From Polyangiaceae bacterium (GTDB taxonomy: Bacteria; Myxococcota_A; Polyangia; Polyangiales; Polyangiaceae): DNA of 64,000 nt. The stretch covers positions 62,001-126,000 of the forward strand of contig JADJXL010000008.1 of assembly GCA_016715885.1 (NCBI GenBank), written 5' to 3'. The first letter of the stretch is position 1. Every line of letters begins with the position of its first letter. The notes beneath the pieces were generated by a model. That model worked only from the letters and a program-made list of their open reading frames with translations. It searched no databases and was not told where the DNA came from. Of this stretch, positions 1-8,686 are shown in pieces. Both the position numbers and the translations under genes were made by a program.

Positions 1-205
1 CGGCGAACCATTTCGGATTGGCGAGCGACGAAAACCCGAGACCGAGTTTTTGATATGGAGGATACGCTCGCCAGAACCCTTCGTTGCCGCGAAAGTCTGG
101 CAGACCAGAATCGACGCCCATCCCGGCGCCAGCCGTTATCACGAGCGCCCGCGCCGATTCGATGGCGCGAGCTGCCCGTTCGAGAAGAGCCGTATGATCA
201 GGCAT
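1..205 (-). CDS. Sir2-family NAD-dependent protein deacylase (N-terminal part)
   Basis: Reading the minus strand from the ATG at 205 gives 68 residues and then runs off the window edge. The peptide has the sirtuin NAD-binding signature TAGAGMGVDSGLPDFRG followed by NEGFW, which is the conserved first Rossmann segment (GAG...DFRG). Sirtuins remove acyl groups from lysines using NAD+. The catalytic histidine and zinc ribbon lie outside the window, so activity cannot be judged. The next gene on this strand begins 618 bases upstream, so a separate promoter is likely. Family assignment is firm; substrate is unknown. Confidence 0.85.
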   Translation of the reverse strand, partial: MPDHTALLERAARAIESARALVITAGAGMGVDSGLPDFRGNEGFWRAYPPYQKLGLGFSSLANPKWFA

Positions 206-235
206 GAGAATGACGAAGTCTAGGTGGAAGGTTCG

Positions 236-823
236 TCATGGAATCAAGACGCAGGTGCCTTCGAGACCCATCGTCGCCATGCAATCCGCTTTGGGCATCG
301 AGGGACAGGGATCCGGCGGGCACATGGGCATGCAGCCATTCTGCTGATACTGCTTGAGCGCTTCGAGGTACGCGATGACCTCCGGCGAATTGAGGTCATT
401 GACTGCAATGGGGCAGCAAAGCCCTTCGATGGTATCCGTACATTCGATGCCATCCCCAATCTCCGGATTGCACGATGTCGCCACTTCCTGCTTTACCGTC
501 ACTTCCATGAGGAGCGGTTCACAAGCCATCGGGTTGCCCCCGCCTCCCCCACCCTGGCCATTTCCGCCTGCCCCGCCATTGCTGGAACCACCGGCGCCGC
601 CGTTACTCGAACCGCCCGAGCCGGCCATGCCGCCATTGCCGGAACCACCGGCGCCACCATTGGCTCCGCTTCCGCCCTCGCCCCCACCGCTACTGCTACT
701 CGACCCAGGACAATTGAGTCCCGGGCAATTTCCAGCTCCAGTGGGATCGGAAGCCGGAGCTCCCGGGCATCCACTCAAGAAAAGAGCAACGGCCGCAACC
801 TCAGCAAACAGTACAACTCGCAT
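236..823 (-). CDS. Secreted lipoprotein with Gly/Ser-rich linker and Cys-rich C-terminus
   Basis: This 195-residue protein starts with a short signal peptide ending in the lipobox LSGC at about residues 16-19, so it is predicted to be lipid-anchored. Residues 40-97 are a low-complexity linker of Gly, Ser and Asn (GGAGGSGNGG-type repeats). The last 95 residues form a compact domain with nine or more cysteines (SCNPEIGDGIECTD, LCCPI, CMPMCPPDPCP), which would be disulphide-bonded outside the cytoplasm. Lipid anchor, glycine stalk and Cys-rich head is a recurrent plan in myxobacteria. No catalytic motif is visible and the function is unknown. It lies downstream of another lipoprotein on the same strand. 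Confidence 0.75.
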   Translation of the reverse strand: MRVVLFAEVAAVALFLSGCPGAPASDPTGAGNCPGLNCPGSSSSSGGGEGGSGANGGAGGSGNGGMAGSGGSSNGGAGGSSNGGAGGNGQGGGGGGNPMACEPLLMEVTVKQEVATSCNPEIGDGIECTDTIEGLCCPIAVNDLNSPEVIAYLEALKQYQQNGCMPMCPPDPCPSMPKADCMATMGLEGTCVLIP

Positions 824-962
824 GACAAGACCTCCTCTCGCTTATGTGGCGAGGGAATCATGGTTCGGGCTTTCTCGGAAATTTTTTGCTCGTCAGCTCA
901 GTGCTTTGGGCCATGCGCAACGCATGAGACGACATCGTGAAGCCTAGTTGCCGGACGTGCAC

Positions 963-2084
963 TCAAAGTTCATTTTTCCGCGCAAGAAGTGTCGTGCACG
1001 ACGCCGTGGCGTTCGCGGGGTCGACTTTCCAGTCAGGCGCACCGTACTTGCCGTCGATCCGCACCATTCGAAAACGACTCTCGGCCGGATCGACCTGAAA
1101 TGCGGGCAACGACTTGATGGCACTCGTTACGCCAATTTGCGCGCCCGCCAAGTAAATATCGGCCCCAACGAGCCGATAACGTACTTCCGAATCCACCGTG
1201 CCTTCCAGCTCGCACGAGCTCTTCGCTGAACCCGTGAACAGTGGATTGACTTCCATGTCGATGAACCCACGCCCCTGAAGCGTCGCCCCAGGAATATTCG
1301 GTTCGTCGGCATTGCATGGGACATTTGCTTTTACGTCGTCCGGCGTCGTCCCGCACACGTTGACGGTTACCCCAGGATACGTGTCGGCGTCGTCATCACG
1401 CAGCGCTGCGCAATCGTCCACGCAATTCGTTTCGCAAAGGTTCGTACGTCCAAGGTTTGTCGCGGTACACGTTGGCGAAACGTCGTTCCACGACGGCATC
1501 ATGTCGCCGGCTTTGGTCGAACCCACCGTGAGCAGGAAACGATCGAGCGCGAGATCTGCGCCCATGAGTGATCCTCCAACGGGCGCTGGTTTGATCTTGG
1601 GCAGAGCGTCGAGCAACGTTTTAGGCGCGATGATTTGCGTCGAAACGAGCGATTTCGAGGCAGGATCGCACTGTCCGACGAGCGCCGTCACGACAGGCAG
1701 CTCGATTTCGCAAAGCACCGCGTCCACGTTGACCAGCTTCGTCGGATCAGCCGGGTCACGATTCATCGTCACCATCAAGAGCATCGTCGACTCGCCAATT
1801 TGATCCGCCGGGCAGATCGTGATCGCTCCGCCTTGTTGCCCTTGAAGCGTTACGGCAAGCCGCCCGTATGCCGCCCACGTCCCTTCCAAATCGTGCTCGG
1901 CAGGCGCCCCTTCGCAAGTCACGCCCGTGCTTTCGCCCCCCGATCCGCCAGCACCGCCAGTTCCGCCCGTCGCGCCGGATGCACCAGATCCACCTGCACC
2001 ACTGCTGCAACCTGCGTTCGTCAAGAAAAACGATGTTGCAAGAAACAGCACCGTTGTGGGTACCAAGAAACGAAGGGCGCGCAT
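963..2084 (-). CDS. Secreted lipoprotein with Gly-rich linker
   Basis: The start is placed at the ATG at 2084 because GAGGAG lies just upstream and the protein then opens with a clean signal peptide (MRALRFLVPTTVLFLATS) ending at NAGC. A short SGAGGSGASGATGG linker follows. The remaining ~330 residues form a predicted extracellular domain with scattered cysteine pairs (CTATNLGRTNLCETNCVDDC around the middle). Upstream in-frame ATG codons would bury the signal peptide and are rejected. No known enzyme motif is visible. It is transcribed towards a second lipoprotein of similar plan at 236-823, so the two may be functionally related. Function unknown. Confidence 0.78.
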   Translation of the reverse strand: MRALRFLVPTTVLFLATSFFLTNAGCSSGAGGSGASGATGGTGGAGGSGGESTGVTCEGAPAEHDLEGTWAAYGRLAVTLQGQQGGAITICPADQIGESTMLLMVTMNRDPADPTKLVNVDAVLCEIELPVVTALVGQCDPASKSLVSTQIIAPKTLLDALPKIKPAPVGGSLMGADLALDRFLLTVGSTKAGDMMPSWNDVSPTCTATNLGRTNLCETNCVDDCAALRDDDADTYPGVTVNVCGTTPDDVKANVPCNADEPNIPGATLQGRGFIDMEVNPLFTGSAKSSCELEGTVDSEVRYRLVGADIYLAGAQIGVTSAIKSLPAFQVDPAESRFRMVRIDGKYGAPDWKVDPANATASCTTLLARKNEL

Positions 2085-2134
2085 GAAAAAACTCCTCGAC
2101 CAGACAGCGAACGTCCGGCTGTGAGGATTATCTC

Positions 2135-2869
2135 TCAATCGTATCGCTCGGTGTGCACTCGTTTGCGATCGACACCCAATTCGCCTCGACAAAGCTCACG
2201 CACACTCTTCACCATCCGCTCGAGTCCGCACACGTATACGTGAGGAGGTGCACCACTCGTCACTTCGAGCTCGCGAAGAAGCTGTGGAACGTGATTCTGC
2301 ACGTATCCGACCGCCCCGGTCCACGTTTGTCCCGGACGAGACAACGTCACGACGAAACGCACTTCGGGATGTTCGGCAGCCAGAGATTCCATTTCCTCGC
2401 GGTAAAGAATGTCTTCTTCGTGCCGAACGCCGAAAAGCAGCCACAACGGCACTGCGCGACGATGACCGAGCGCTGCGCGTAGCATCGATCTGAGCGGCGT
2501 CACGCCCGTCCCGGTGCCCACGAACAATGCGGGATTGGAATCGTTGGGATCTCGAGTAAAAAGCCCATGTGGTCCAATGGCCGAGAGGATCGACCCTTCG
2601 GGAAGATCGTGTAAATATTGGGAACCTGGACCATTTTCCACTCGCGTCACGGCAATCTCGAATCGATTCGACCCGTCCGGCTCCGATGCAATCGAATATG
2701 CTCGCCGCACTTCCCCCGTGGGGAGCGGCAATACGAGATTCACCCATTGACCGGGATCGAAATCGACGGTGCCTCCTCCGACGCGTTCCAGCACGAGCTG
2801 CCGAACGGCGGGCGCAATGATGCATGCCGATACGAGCCGCACGTCGAAGTTTTCTGCTTTTTTCACCAA
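2135..2869 (-). CDS. Ferredoxin/flavodoxin-NADP+ reductase-like FAD oxidoreductase
   Basis: A 244-residue FNR-superfamily flavoprotein. The FAD-binding beta barrel carries RRAYSIAS (RxYS motif) at about residues 55-62. The NAD(P)-binding half begins with GTGTGVTPLRSM near residue 117, and the C-terminal CGLERMV segment matches the family CGP/CGL motif before the final helix. These enzymes move electrons between NAD(P)H and a ferredoxin, flavodoxin or oxygenase partner. No 2Fe-2S domain is fused and no partner gene is adjacent, so the electron acceptor is unknown. The start is a GTG at 2869. It stands alone between the TPR operon and the lipoprotein pair. Confidence 0.88.
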   Translation of the reverse strand: MVKKAENFDVRLVSACIIAPAVRQLVLERVGGGTVDFDPGQWVNLVLPLPTGEVRRAYSIASEPDGSNRFEIAVTRVENGPGSQYLHDLPEGSILSAIGPHGLFTRDPNDSNPALFVGTGTGVTPLRSMLRAALGHRRAVPLWLLFGVRHEEDILYREEMESLAAEHPEVRFVVTLSRPGQTWTGAVGYVQNHVPQLLRELEVTSGAPPHVYVCGLERMVKSVRELCRGELGVDRKRVHTERYD

Positions 2870-2970
2870 AGAGGAACTCCCGACTGCACGTAAACCGCCC
2901 TAGATACATCGGGGTGGAAAACGGGCACGTCAAGCCCTAGCACGACTCGGTCATCTTCGTTTTTGCCGAC

Positions 2971-4695
2971 TCACGCCCCACGCTGGGTCGCAAATCCAGC
3001 CGCAGTGGTGAGCGCATCCGATTCACCATCCCATTCGATATCGGGCGCCACGAGCAGGGTTCCTCCAGGTAATGCAAGCGCTGCAAAAATGGCCGAACCA
3101 AAGTTCACACCTTCGAGCCTCGGTCCGACTTCACCCGCGAGCGGTCCGGAAATCACGCGAGCATCGGGAAAACGCACCAGCGAAACGCGCGCATCCTGCC
3201 CGAGCATGCCACGCAATACCGCCAAATCACGGCTGATTTGCACCGTGGGCGTAGCAAGCTGCCAAGCCCAAACGACGAGCCCCGGAATGTCCGCAATCGC
3301 CACGGCATTCGTCCGGTCGTTCGGAAGAGCCGCCGTTTGCACGGACGAGCTCGAGCCGCCGCTTGCCGCGGCCGCAATGATCAAACCCCGCGGCGCAAGC
3401 GACAATGCAGAAAGCCGCGCGAGATTGCGCATCGCCGCCGTCCGCTGGTCCGCAATGCTCGCCAATTCATCCGGCGCCGCATAAAGCAATTCCACTTCTT
3501 GATTGACCGTGAGGTGCGTCAACCCTTGCGCAGCAGCCGCAATGGAACGCTCCGACGCGCGCGCATCACTCGGAAACGACGCGCGTTCGTCCCGCAAAAC
3601 TTCCGCCACGCGACCCGACATTCCGAGCGTCGCGAGTTGCCATGCAGGGCGGAAAAAGTCGGCTCGCGGAACGTCGGAGTTGTCCGCTCGAGCATCACGA
3701 CGCGCACGATCCCAGCCCGTTAGCGCACTGCCGAGCGGATTGCCAACATCGGCGAAGATCGCCGCTGCCCCTTCGAGCTCGGCATGCGCGCCCTTGTCGC
3801 CCATGTTGAGACGCGCGCGCCCCATGGCTCGCGTAGCGTACGCAACCCACAAGCGAAGCGGCGGTTTGGCCCCGAGAGCGAGCTCCTTTGCCCTTTGTGC
3901 AAGCGGAAGTGCATCGTCCGGGCGTCCCCGAGCAAGCGCGACATCCGCCAGAAAAATGAGCGATCGCGCCTGTCCAAACACGTCCCCCACGCGCGATGAA
4001 AGCCATTCTTGACGCTGCAAGAACCGCCGCGCTCGTTCGAGGTCACCAAGCGCGAGAGCCGCCGATCCGAGCTGCCCGTACGCGATGGCTTCACCGATCA
4101 CGTCACCATGTCGCTGATGCAGCTCCGCCGCATGTTCGAGCAGCGATTGCGCCGCGCCGTGCGCACCCATGACGACGTACAGCGTGCCGAGCGAATTGAG
4201 GATTTTGGCGCGCTCTTCCAGAAACGGCGTGGACCTTTCGAGCGCCCACAAAAGACTGCGCTGCGTCGCTTGAGCGTCGCCGAGAAGCCGTTCAGCGGTG
4301 CCTCGATAATGCGTCGCCACGAGCGCCACGAGCAGGTCATCGCCGGCGCCTTTTGCAATGCGTTCGAGCGACGCGATCGCGTCCTTGTAAACCGTTCGCG
4401 GACCGCGCCGCACCGTCGCAAGAATCGCCTCGCACGCCGCAAGCTTGCCCGCGTGTACTTCGCCGAGCGACTCGAACGAAGGCGCTGCGAGCGACAAGTT
4501 TGCACACGCTGCATCGAGCGCGCCTTCGCGTTGCGCCAACGCTCCACGCGCATATTCGCGTGATGCTGCTCCAAGCGCATCGAGCGGGAGCGAATGGAGG
4601 CGCGTGATTTCCGCGCGCACTTCCTCCGCAGGAGCGCTCTTCAACAAGCGCGCGATCGAAGAGACTTCCTTCAGCGGATCGAGAGGTCCAATCAT
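2971..4695 (-). CDS. TPR-repeat protein, third gene of a GAF/subtilase/TPR operon
   Basis: A 574-residue soluble protein with no signal peptide. Residues ~40-320 are helical TPR-like repeats; the clearest are ILNSLGTLYVVMGAHGAAQS, AYGQLGSAALALGDLERARR and SLIFLADVALARGRPDDALP. A C-terminal part of ~200 residues is Ala-rich and not recognised; it includes beta-strand-like segments (GLVVWAWQLATPTVQISRDL). The ATG overlaps the stop of the upstream protease in TGATG, so translation is probably coupled and the two proteins made together. TPR domains bind peptides or proteins, so this is a likely sensor, scaffold or substrate of the protease. The role is inferred from context only. Confidence 0.8.
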   Translation of the reverse strand: MIGPLDPLKEVSSIARLLKSAPAEEVRAEITRLHSLPLDALGAASREYARGALAQREGALDAACANLSLAAPSFESLGEVHAGKLAACEAILATVRRGPRTVYKDAIASLERIAKGAGDDLLVALVATHYRGTAERLLGDAQATQRSLLWALERSTPFLEERAKILNSLGTLYVVMGAHGAAQSLLEHAAELHQRHGDVIGEAIAYGQLGSAALALGDLERARRFLQRQEWLSSRVGDVFGQARSLIFLADVALARGRPDDALPLAQRAKELALGAKPPLRLWVAYATRAMGRARLNMGDKGAHAELEGAAAIFADVGNPLGSALTGWDRARRDARADNSDVPRADFFRPAWQLATLGMSGRVAEVLRDERASFPSDARASERSIAAAAQGLTHLTVNQEVELLYAAPDELASIADQRTAAMRNLARLSALSLAPRGLIIAAAASGGSSSSVQTAALPNDRTNAVAIADIPGLVVWAWQLATPTVQISRDLAVLRGMLGQDARVSLVRFPDARVISGPLAGEVGPRLEGVNFGSAIFAALALPGGTLLVAPDIEWDGESDALTTAAGFATQRGA

Positions 4696-5543
4696 CAGCG
4701 CGCGCCTCCATGCTCGCTTCGTGCGCCTACGTCGATGGGCTCGCGCGTCGATGCGGCAGTTTGTCGTGCCAATTCGCGCTCGAGCCTCCTGGCCGCGAGT
4801 GCATGCAGCGCGGCCTTGATTTCTTGAATCGTCATACGCGGTCGTTCCGCTCGAAGTCGTGCTACGTGCGCCGTCACATGCGGTGCCGCAAACGACGTAC
4901 CCGTCCAGCGTCGTTCACCACCACCCAGCGCCGGAGCAACCACGTCGTTGCCCGGCGCGAGAATCTCGTAGTCGACCGTGATCTCCGTCTGCAAGAACTC
5001 GGGATCGTCCGACGTCGCACGACCCACGCCGATGAGCGACTTGAAGCGCCCCGGATACGTGCGAAACGCGCTCGCATTCGGCCCCGCCGCAACGAGCACG
5101 ACACCCGCCGTGTAGGCGAGATCCGCGATTTCATACAGTTCCACGATCGACTTGTAGTCCGTCGGCCGCAGCGGCGCGCCTTTCGGCACGTCGATACCAA
5201 GACTCAGGTTCACCACGTCAAACCCTTCGCGCACGCAATGCCGCACTGCCGCGAGCAGCCCATCACGCGAGCAACGCCCCTCGGGCGACAGCACGCACAC
5301 GCTCGTGAGCTCCGCAAACGGCGCAAGGCGCTGAATGATCCCCGCACACGCAGTGCCGTGTCCCGATCGATCCACTGGTTCGTCCGGACGCACTGCAAAA
5401 CCTTCCCCCTGCTTGACGACGTGAAGCGAGCGGATCTTCGATCGCTCGAGCCACGGATGCGACACGTCGACACCCGAATCCACGAGCGCCACTTGCACGG
5501 CCTTCGACGTGCGGCTGGACGGGATGAGGCTTTCGATCGTCAT
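4695..5543 (-). CDS. Minimal S8 (subtilisin-like) serine protease, no signal peptide
   Basis: At 282 residues this is nearly the bare S8 catalytic domain. The triad is complete: D22 in ALVDSGVDVSHP, H62 in RSGHGTACAGII and S217 in TGTSFAAPHV; N156 in AAGPN is the expected oxyanion residue. Most subtilases are secreted with a propeptide, but this one has neither signal peptide nor evident prodomain, so a cytoplasmic, regulated processing role is likely. Its start overlaps the upstream GAF-like gene by ATGA and its stop overlaps the downstream TPR gene. The enzyme family is certain; substrate and trigger are unknown. Cytoplasmic S8 proteases of this kind occur in peptide maturation and in conflict or signalling operons. 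Confidence 0.9.
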   Translation of the reverse strand: MTIESLIPSSRTSKAVQVALVDSGVDVSHPWLERSKIRSLHVVKQGEGFAVRPDEPVDRSGHGTACAGIIQRLAPFAELTSVCVLSPEGRCSRDGLLAAVRHCVREGFDVVNLSLGIDVPKGAPLRPTDYKSIVELYEIADLAYTAGVVLVAAGPNASAFRTYPGRFKSLIGVGRATSDDPEFLQTEITVDYEILAPGNDVVAPALGGGERRWTGTSFAAPHVTAHVARLRAERPRMTIQEIKAALHALAARRLERELARQTAASTREPIDVGARSEHGGAR

Positions 5544-6349
5544 GCCAACCCGTCGCTGCCGACGCCGCCGAGCCCCGTGGCGTACGCATCGATGCGCGCC
5601 AGGATCTCGGCACAGAGAGCAGCTTCCGCAGGCCCGCGATCGCAGAGTTTGCCCACGGCGAGCGCCAAGTTGAGACGGTCTTTGTAGTTCGGCGCAAGCC
5701 TCAGTGTGTGCACGTATTGTGCGAGCGACTCGCGAAGCGACGTCACCGCTTCGGCGCCGAGCAAGTCCGGCAACGCTCGTGCGAACAGTGAAAAAATCAT
5801 CTGCTCGGTGCGGAAGGATTCGACCGTCAAAGCAAGCACTTCGGCGAGCCTTTCGGCCATCTCGAGCTGTTTGTCCCCGAGCGGTTCACCATCCGAAAGC
5901 AACGCCGCACCACCGATCGCGTATTCGCCGATGCGTAGCGGCACGAAAATGCCCGTCGTCGGCGTGATCGACAGAGCCGGACCGAGCGCTTCGATCATCG
6001 GATCGTTCGGCGAAAGCTCGGCTGCGTGACCACTGCCTCCTCCGAGCAAGTACGCGAACGGCGTGCCGCTCGGGAAAAACTCCACCGTCGTACGACGATA
6101 CCCTTCCGCATTCGCGCAGACCGGCACGCGAAGCCGCCCGAGCGTTTCGACCTCGAGCGCCACGAGCGCTTCGGAACAAGGCAGCGCCATGCATGCGAAC
6201 CGCAAGTGCTCGCCGAGCCCGCGCACACGCACCTCGGATTGCCCAACGAGAGCCGCGGACTCGAGCGTGGCCAGGAGGTCTCGCAGTCGGCTCGAGAAGC
6301 CGAGCAGCGCCGCACGATTCGTGTCTGCGGCGGGAACGGGGTGCGTCAT
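5540..6349 (-). CDS. GAF-like sensor protein, first gene of the protease operon
   Basis: A 269-residue soluble protein. The middle (about residues 60-185) has a GAF-like pattern: an ALVALEVE strand, a loop region, then TTGIFVPLRIGEYAIGGAAL, which is the typical GAF motif of returning strands, followed by an amphipathic helix (KQLEMAERLAEVLALTVESF). GAF domains bind small ligands such as cyclic nucleotides. The C-terminal ~80 residues are helical (LNLALAVGKLCDRGPAEAAL). No output domain such as kinase or HTH is attached, so the signal is presumably passed to the coupled protease and TPR proteins. Upstream, 108 bp separate it from the divergent DnaJ-domain gene. GAF assignment is by pattern, not proven. 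Confidence 0.7.
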   Translation of the reverse strand: MTHPVPAADTNRAALLGFSSRLRDLLATLESAALVGQSEVRVRGLGEHLRFACMALPCSEALVALEVETLGRLRVPVCANAEGYRRTTVEFFPSGTPFAYLLGGGSGHAAELSPNDPMIEALGPALSITPTTGIFVPLRIGEYAIGGAALLSDGEPLGDKQLEMAERLAEVLALTVESFRTEQMIFSLFARALPDLLGAEAVTSLRESLAQYVHTLRLAPNYKDRLNLALAVGKLCDRGPAEAALCAEILARIDAYATGLGGVGSDGLA

Positions 6350-6457
6350 GGGCGCGCATGGTAACGCAGCTCGTCGGCTTCGGGTCGACTGGCACGATGG
6401 ACCGTGACTTCGGTGGAGAATTTGGCCCGTCCCAGCGGCGCCTGATACCGCGGAGGT

Positions 6458-7357
6458 ATGATCCTGCCCAGTCGGCTGTCAGCGACGACGCTCGGCGATC
6501 TGCTCGGCATGCTCCATCGAGAGCGAACGACAGGCACCCTCGAGCTGACGGAGCTCTGGCACACGCCCGGAACGCGGTCGGGGCACTACGTTCACCTCCG
6601 AAGTGGGCTCGTCGTGGATGTCGAAACGCCGCTGTCGAAGACGCCTCCGCTCGGCGAATTTCTGCGGCGTGAAGGCTTCTTGAGCAACACCGGATACCGC
6701 GTGCTCATGGGGCACCTCGAGAAACACGATCGCCGATCGACCGGTGAGATCCTCGTGGCCGAGCGATTGGCCGACGCAGCGATCGTCGAAGCGGCGCTAC
6801 GTGTGCAGGTGCGCATGAAGCTCGATGTCCTCTTTCATCTCACCGAAGCGCTCGTGACGTTTCACGCAGCGGGGCCCCCGAAGCGTGCAGCGCGACGGAT
6901 CCATCCGCTCACGCCGCGTGATTTTTTGGTGGGTCGACCGCGAGCGCGGGATCGAGCTCCCACGTCCGAGGTTCGTCCGCGAACGCGTCCTGCCGTTTGG
7001 TCGGAGCCGTTTTACACGTACGAACGAGCAAACGATGCATCGCAATCGAGGACGCCTCCGCCGAGCAGTGCGCGGACGACGCAGGCGAAGGCGCATCACG
7101 AAGGTCCGCCGCACGTGAGTGGCCGTGCCAAACCAACGTCGACATTTTTGCACCTCGCGCCCGACGTGCGACGGCGTGCCTTGAGCAAGCTTGGGCTCCC
7201 CATGACGGCGGACGAAGCGGATGTGAAGCGCGCGTTTCGCAAGCTCGCCGTCGAGCTTCACCCGGACAAACACGCGACGGCGCCGGCGCTGCATCGCGAT
7301 CGAAGCGCGGCGCGGTTTGCCGAAGTGAGCGAAGCGTACCACTTGCTGGTGGCGTGA
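6458..7357 (+). CDS. DUF4388 (PATAN)-DnaJ domain fusion protein
   Basis: A 299-residue protein. Residues 1-140 match the DUF4388/PATAN pattern (LGDLLGMLHRERTTGTLEL, then HYVHLRSGLVVDVE), a domain common in myxobacterial and cyanobacterial signalling proteins. A Pro/Arg-rich linker follows (about residues 145-225). The C-terminus is a J domain (about 235-299) with the HPD tripeptide in LAVELHPDKHA, which is the residue set that stimulates Hsp70 ATPase activity. The protein probably links a signalling input to DnaK. GGAGGT sits directly against the ATG with no spacer, which is unusual; no better start is seen. It diverges from the GAF/subtilase/TPR operon. Confidence 0.82.
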   Translation: MILPSRLSATTLGDLLGMLHRERTTGTLELTELWHTPGTRSGHYVHLRSGLVVDVETPLSKTPPLGEFLRREGFLSNTGYRVLMGHLEKHDRRSTGEILVAERLADAAIVEAALRVQVRMKLDVLFHLTEALVTFHAAGPPKRAARRIHPLTPRDFLVGRPRARDRAPTSEVRPRTRPAVWSEPFYTYERANDASQSRTPPPSSARTTQAKAHHEGPPHVSGRAKPTSTFLHLAPDVRRRALSKLGLPMTADEADVKRAFRKLAVELHPDKHATAPALHRDRSAARFAEVSEAYHLLVA

Positions 7358-7385
7358 TGATGCGTGCGTAGGTTGTCCTGACCAA

Positions 7386-8585
7386 CTACTGCATCAGAGA
7401 CGCCCGAGCTCCCGTGTTCGTCCGGGTTTGTGGATCCAAACGCCCGCCCCACACGATGACGTAGTCGCCTGCGTGCACGGCCGTTGGCGAGTAACGCGCG
7501 GTGAGCTCCGCTTGCGCGTCGATCGGGTACCACGTGCCGCCCATCGAATCCGGAACGAACTGTCCGCCATTGGCCACGAGCGACGCTGCCGTGCACAAGT
7601 TCTCGCTGCAGCCGCCCCACACGAACAAGTGCGAGCCTGCCCAAATGCCCACGTGATTCGTGCGCGCCGATGGCGCACCCGCCGTGCTCGTCGGAATCCA
7701 CGCGTTCTTCGTCGGCTCGATGAGCCCGCCGTTGTCCACCGTCGGGCCGCCATTCCAGCCTCCCCAAATGATGAACGCCGACTGCCCGAACTCCAGCGTG
7801 TGCCGCTCACGCGCAGGCGGCGCTCCCGGCGTGGCTGTCGTGTTCGTCCAGACTCCGCTTGGACCACCTTCCGGATCGAAATACGCCCCCGAGCTCAGCC
7901 AATCGGAGAAATTGTTTCCGCCCCAAATCAGCATCACCTTGCCCGACCAAGCCGCCCTGTGACCCACGCGAGGCGACGGCGCACCCGCTGGATTCACCTC
8001 GGCCCACGTATCCGTCGCCGGATCGTACATGCCCCCCGTTCCCACCGGATTCGACCCCGTAATGCCGCCCCAAACGACCAGCTTCGACCCCGTCCACACC
8101 GCGGTCGCTTGCGTTCGAAGCGCAGGCTGACCCGTCGTGCTCATCGCCGTCCACGTATCCGTTTCGGGATCGTACAAGCCTCCAGCCGGCTCCAAGTTTG
8201 ACGTTCCAAACCCGCCCCAGATGAGCATCTTCGAGCCTGTCCACGCGGCCACGTGCGAAAACCGAGGCGCCGGTGCGCCCGTCGTGCTCGTCGGCTTCCA
8301 CGTATCCGTCACCGGATCGTAGATGCCCCCCGTGTTCGTGACCGACGGCATCCCGCCGATGTCGCCGCCCCAAATGATCATCTTCGAGCCCGTCCACACG
8401 GCGGTGTGCGCATGACGAGCCGTCGGAGCATCGGTCAACGACGTCGCGCTCCAGACGATCTTCGGCGGCGGTCCAAGCGGTATGTCGCCCGTCGAAGAAG
8501 AACCGGTCGTTCCACCAGGCTGTGACTCGACACAACCAAGCACAAGAAAGGGCACGAGCAGAGAGCAGAAGGCGCGCAAAAGCAT
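7386..8585 (-). CDS. Kelch-repeat beta-propeller lipoprotein
   Basis: From the ATG at 8585 the protein opens with MLLRAFCSLLVPFLVLGC, a signal peptide with lipobox VLGC. After a TTGSSSTG linker it contains six to seven ~48-residue units of the form ARHAHTAVWTGSKMIIWGG ... GGIYDPVTDTWKPTS, which is the classic kelch pattern and should fold as a beta-propeller. An upstream in-frame ATG at 8597 (MFDR...) is also possible. Kelch propellers bind proteins or sugars; no enzyme motif is present. It probably sits on the cell surface. No operon partner: the flanking genes are convergent or separately spaced. Confidence 0.88.
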   Translation of the reverse strand: MLLRAFCSLLVPFLVLGCVESQPGGTTGSSSTGDIPLGPPPKIVWSATSLTDAPTARHAHTAVWTGSKMIIWGGDIGGMPSVTNTGGIYDPVTDTWKPTSTTGAPAPRFSHVAAWTGSKMLIWGGFGTSNLEPAGGLYDPETDTWTAMSTTGQPALRTQATAVWTGSKLVVWGGITGSNPVGTGGMYDPATDTWAEVNPAGAPSPRVGHRAAWSGKVMLIWGGNNFSDWLSSGAYFDPEGGPSGVWTNTTATPGAPPARERHTLEFGQSAFIIWGGWNGGPTVDNGGLIEPTKNAWIPTSTAGAPSARTNHVGIWAGSHLFVWGGCSENLCTAASLVANGGQFVPDSMGGTWYPIDAQAELTARYSPTAVHAGDYVIVWGGRLDPQTRTNTGARASLMQ

Positions 8586-8686
8586 GCGATCGAACATAGC
8601 CGAACGACACGCGAAGACCAAGTGCCGTCGCTCGACATCGTTTGACCACAAATCAATTCAGCGGGCGCGCCGGCCCATCGAACCCA

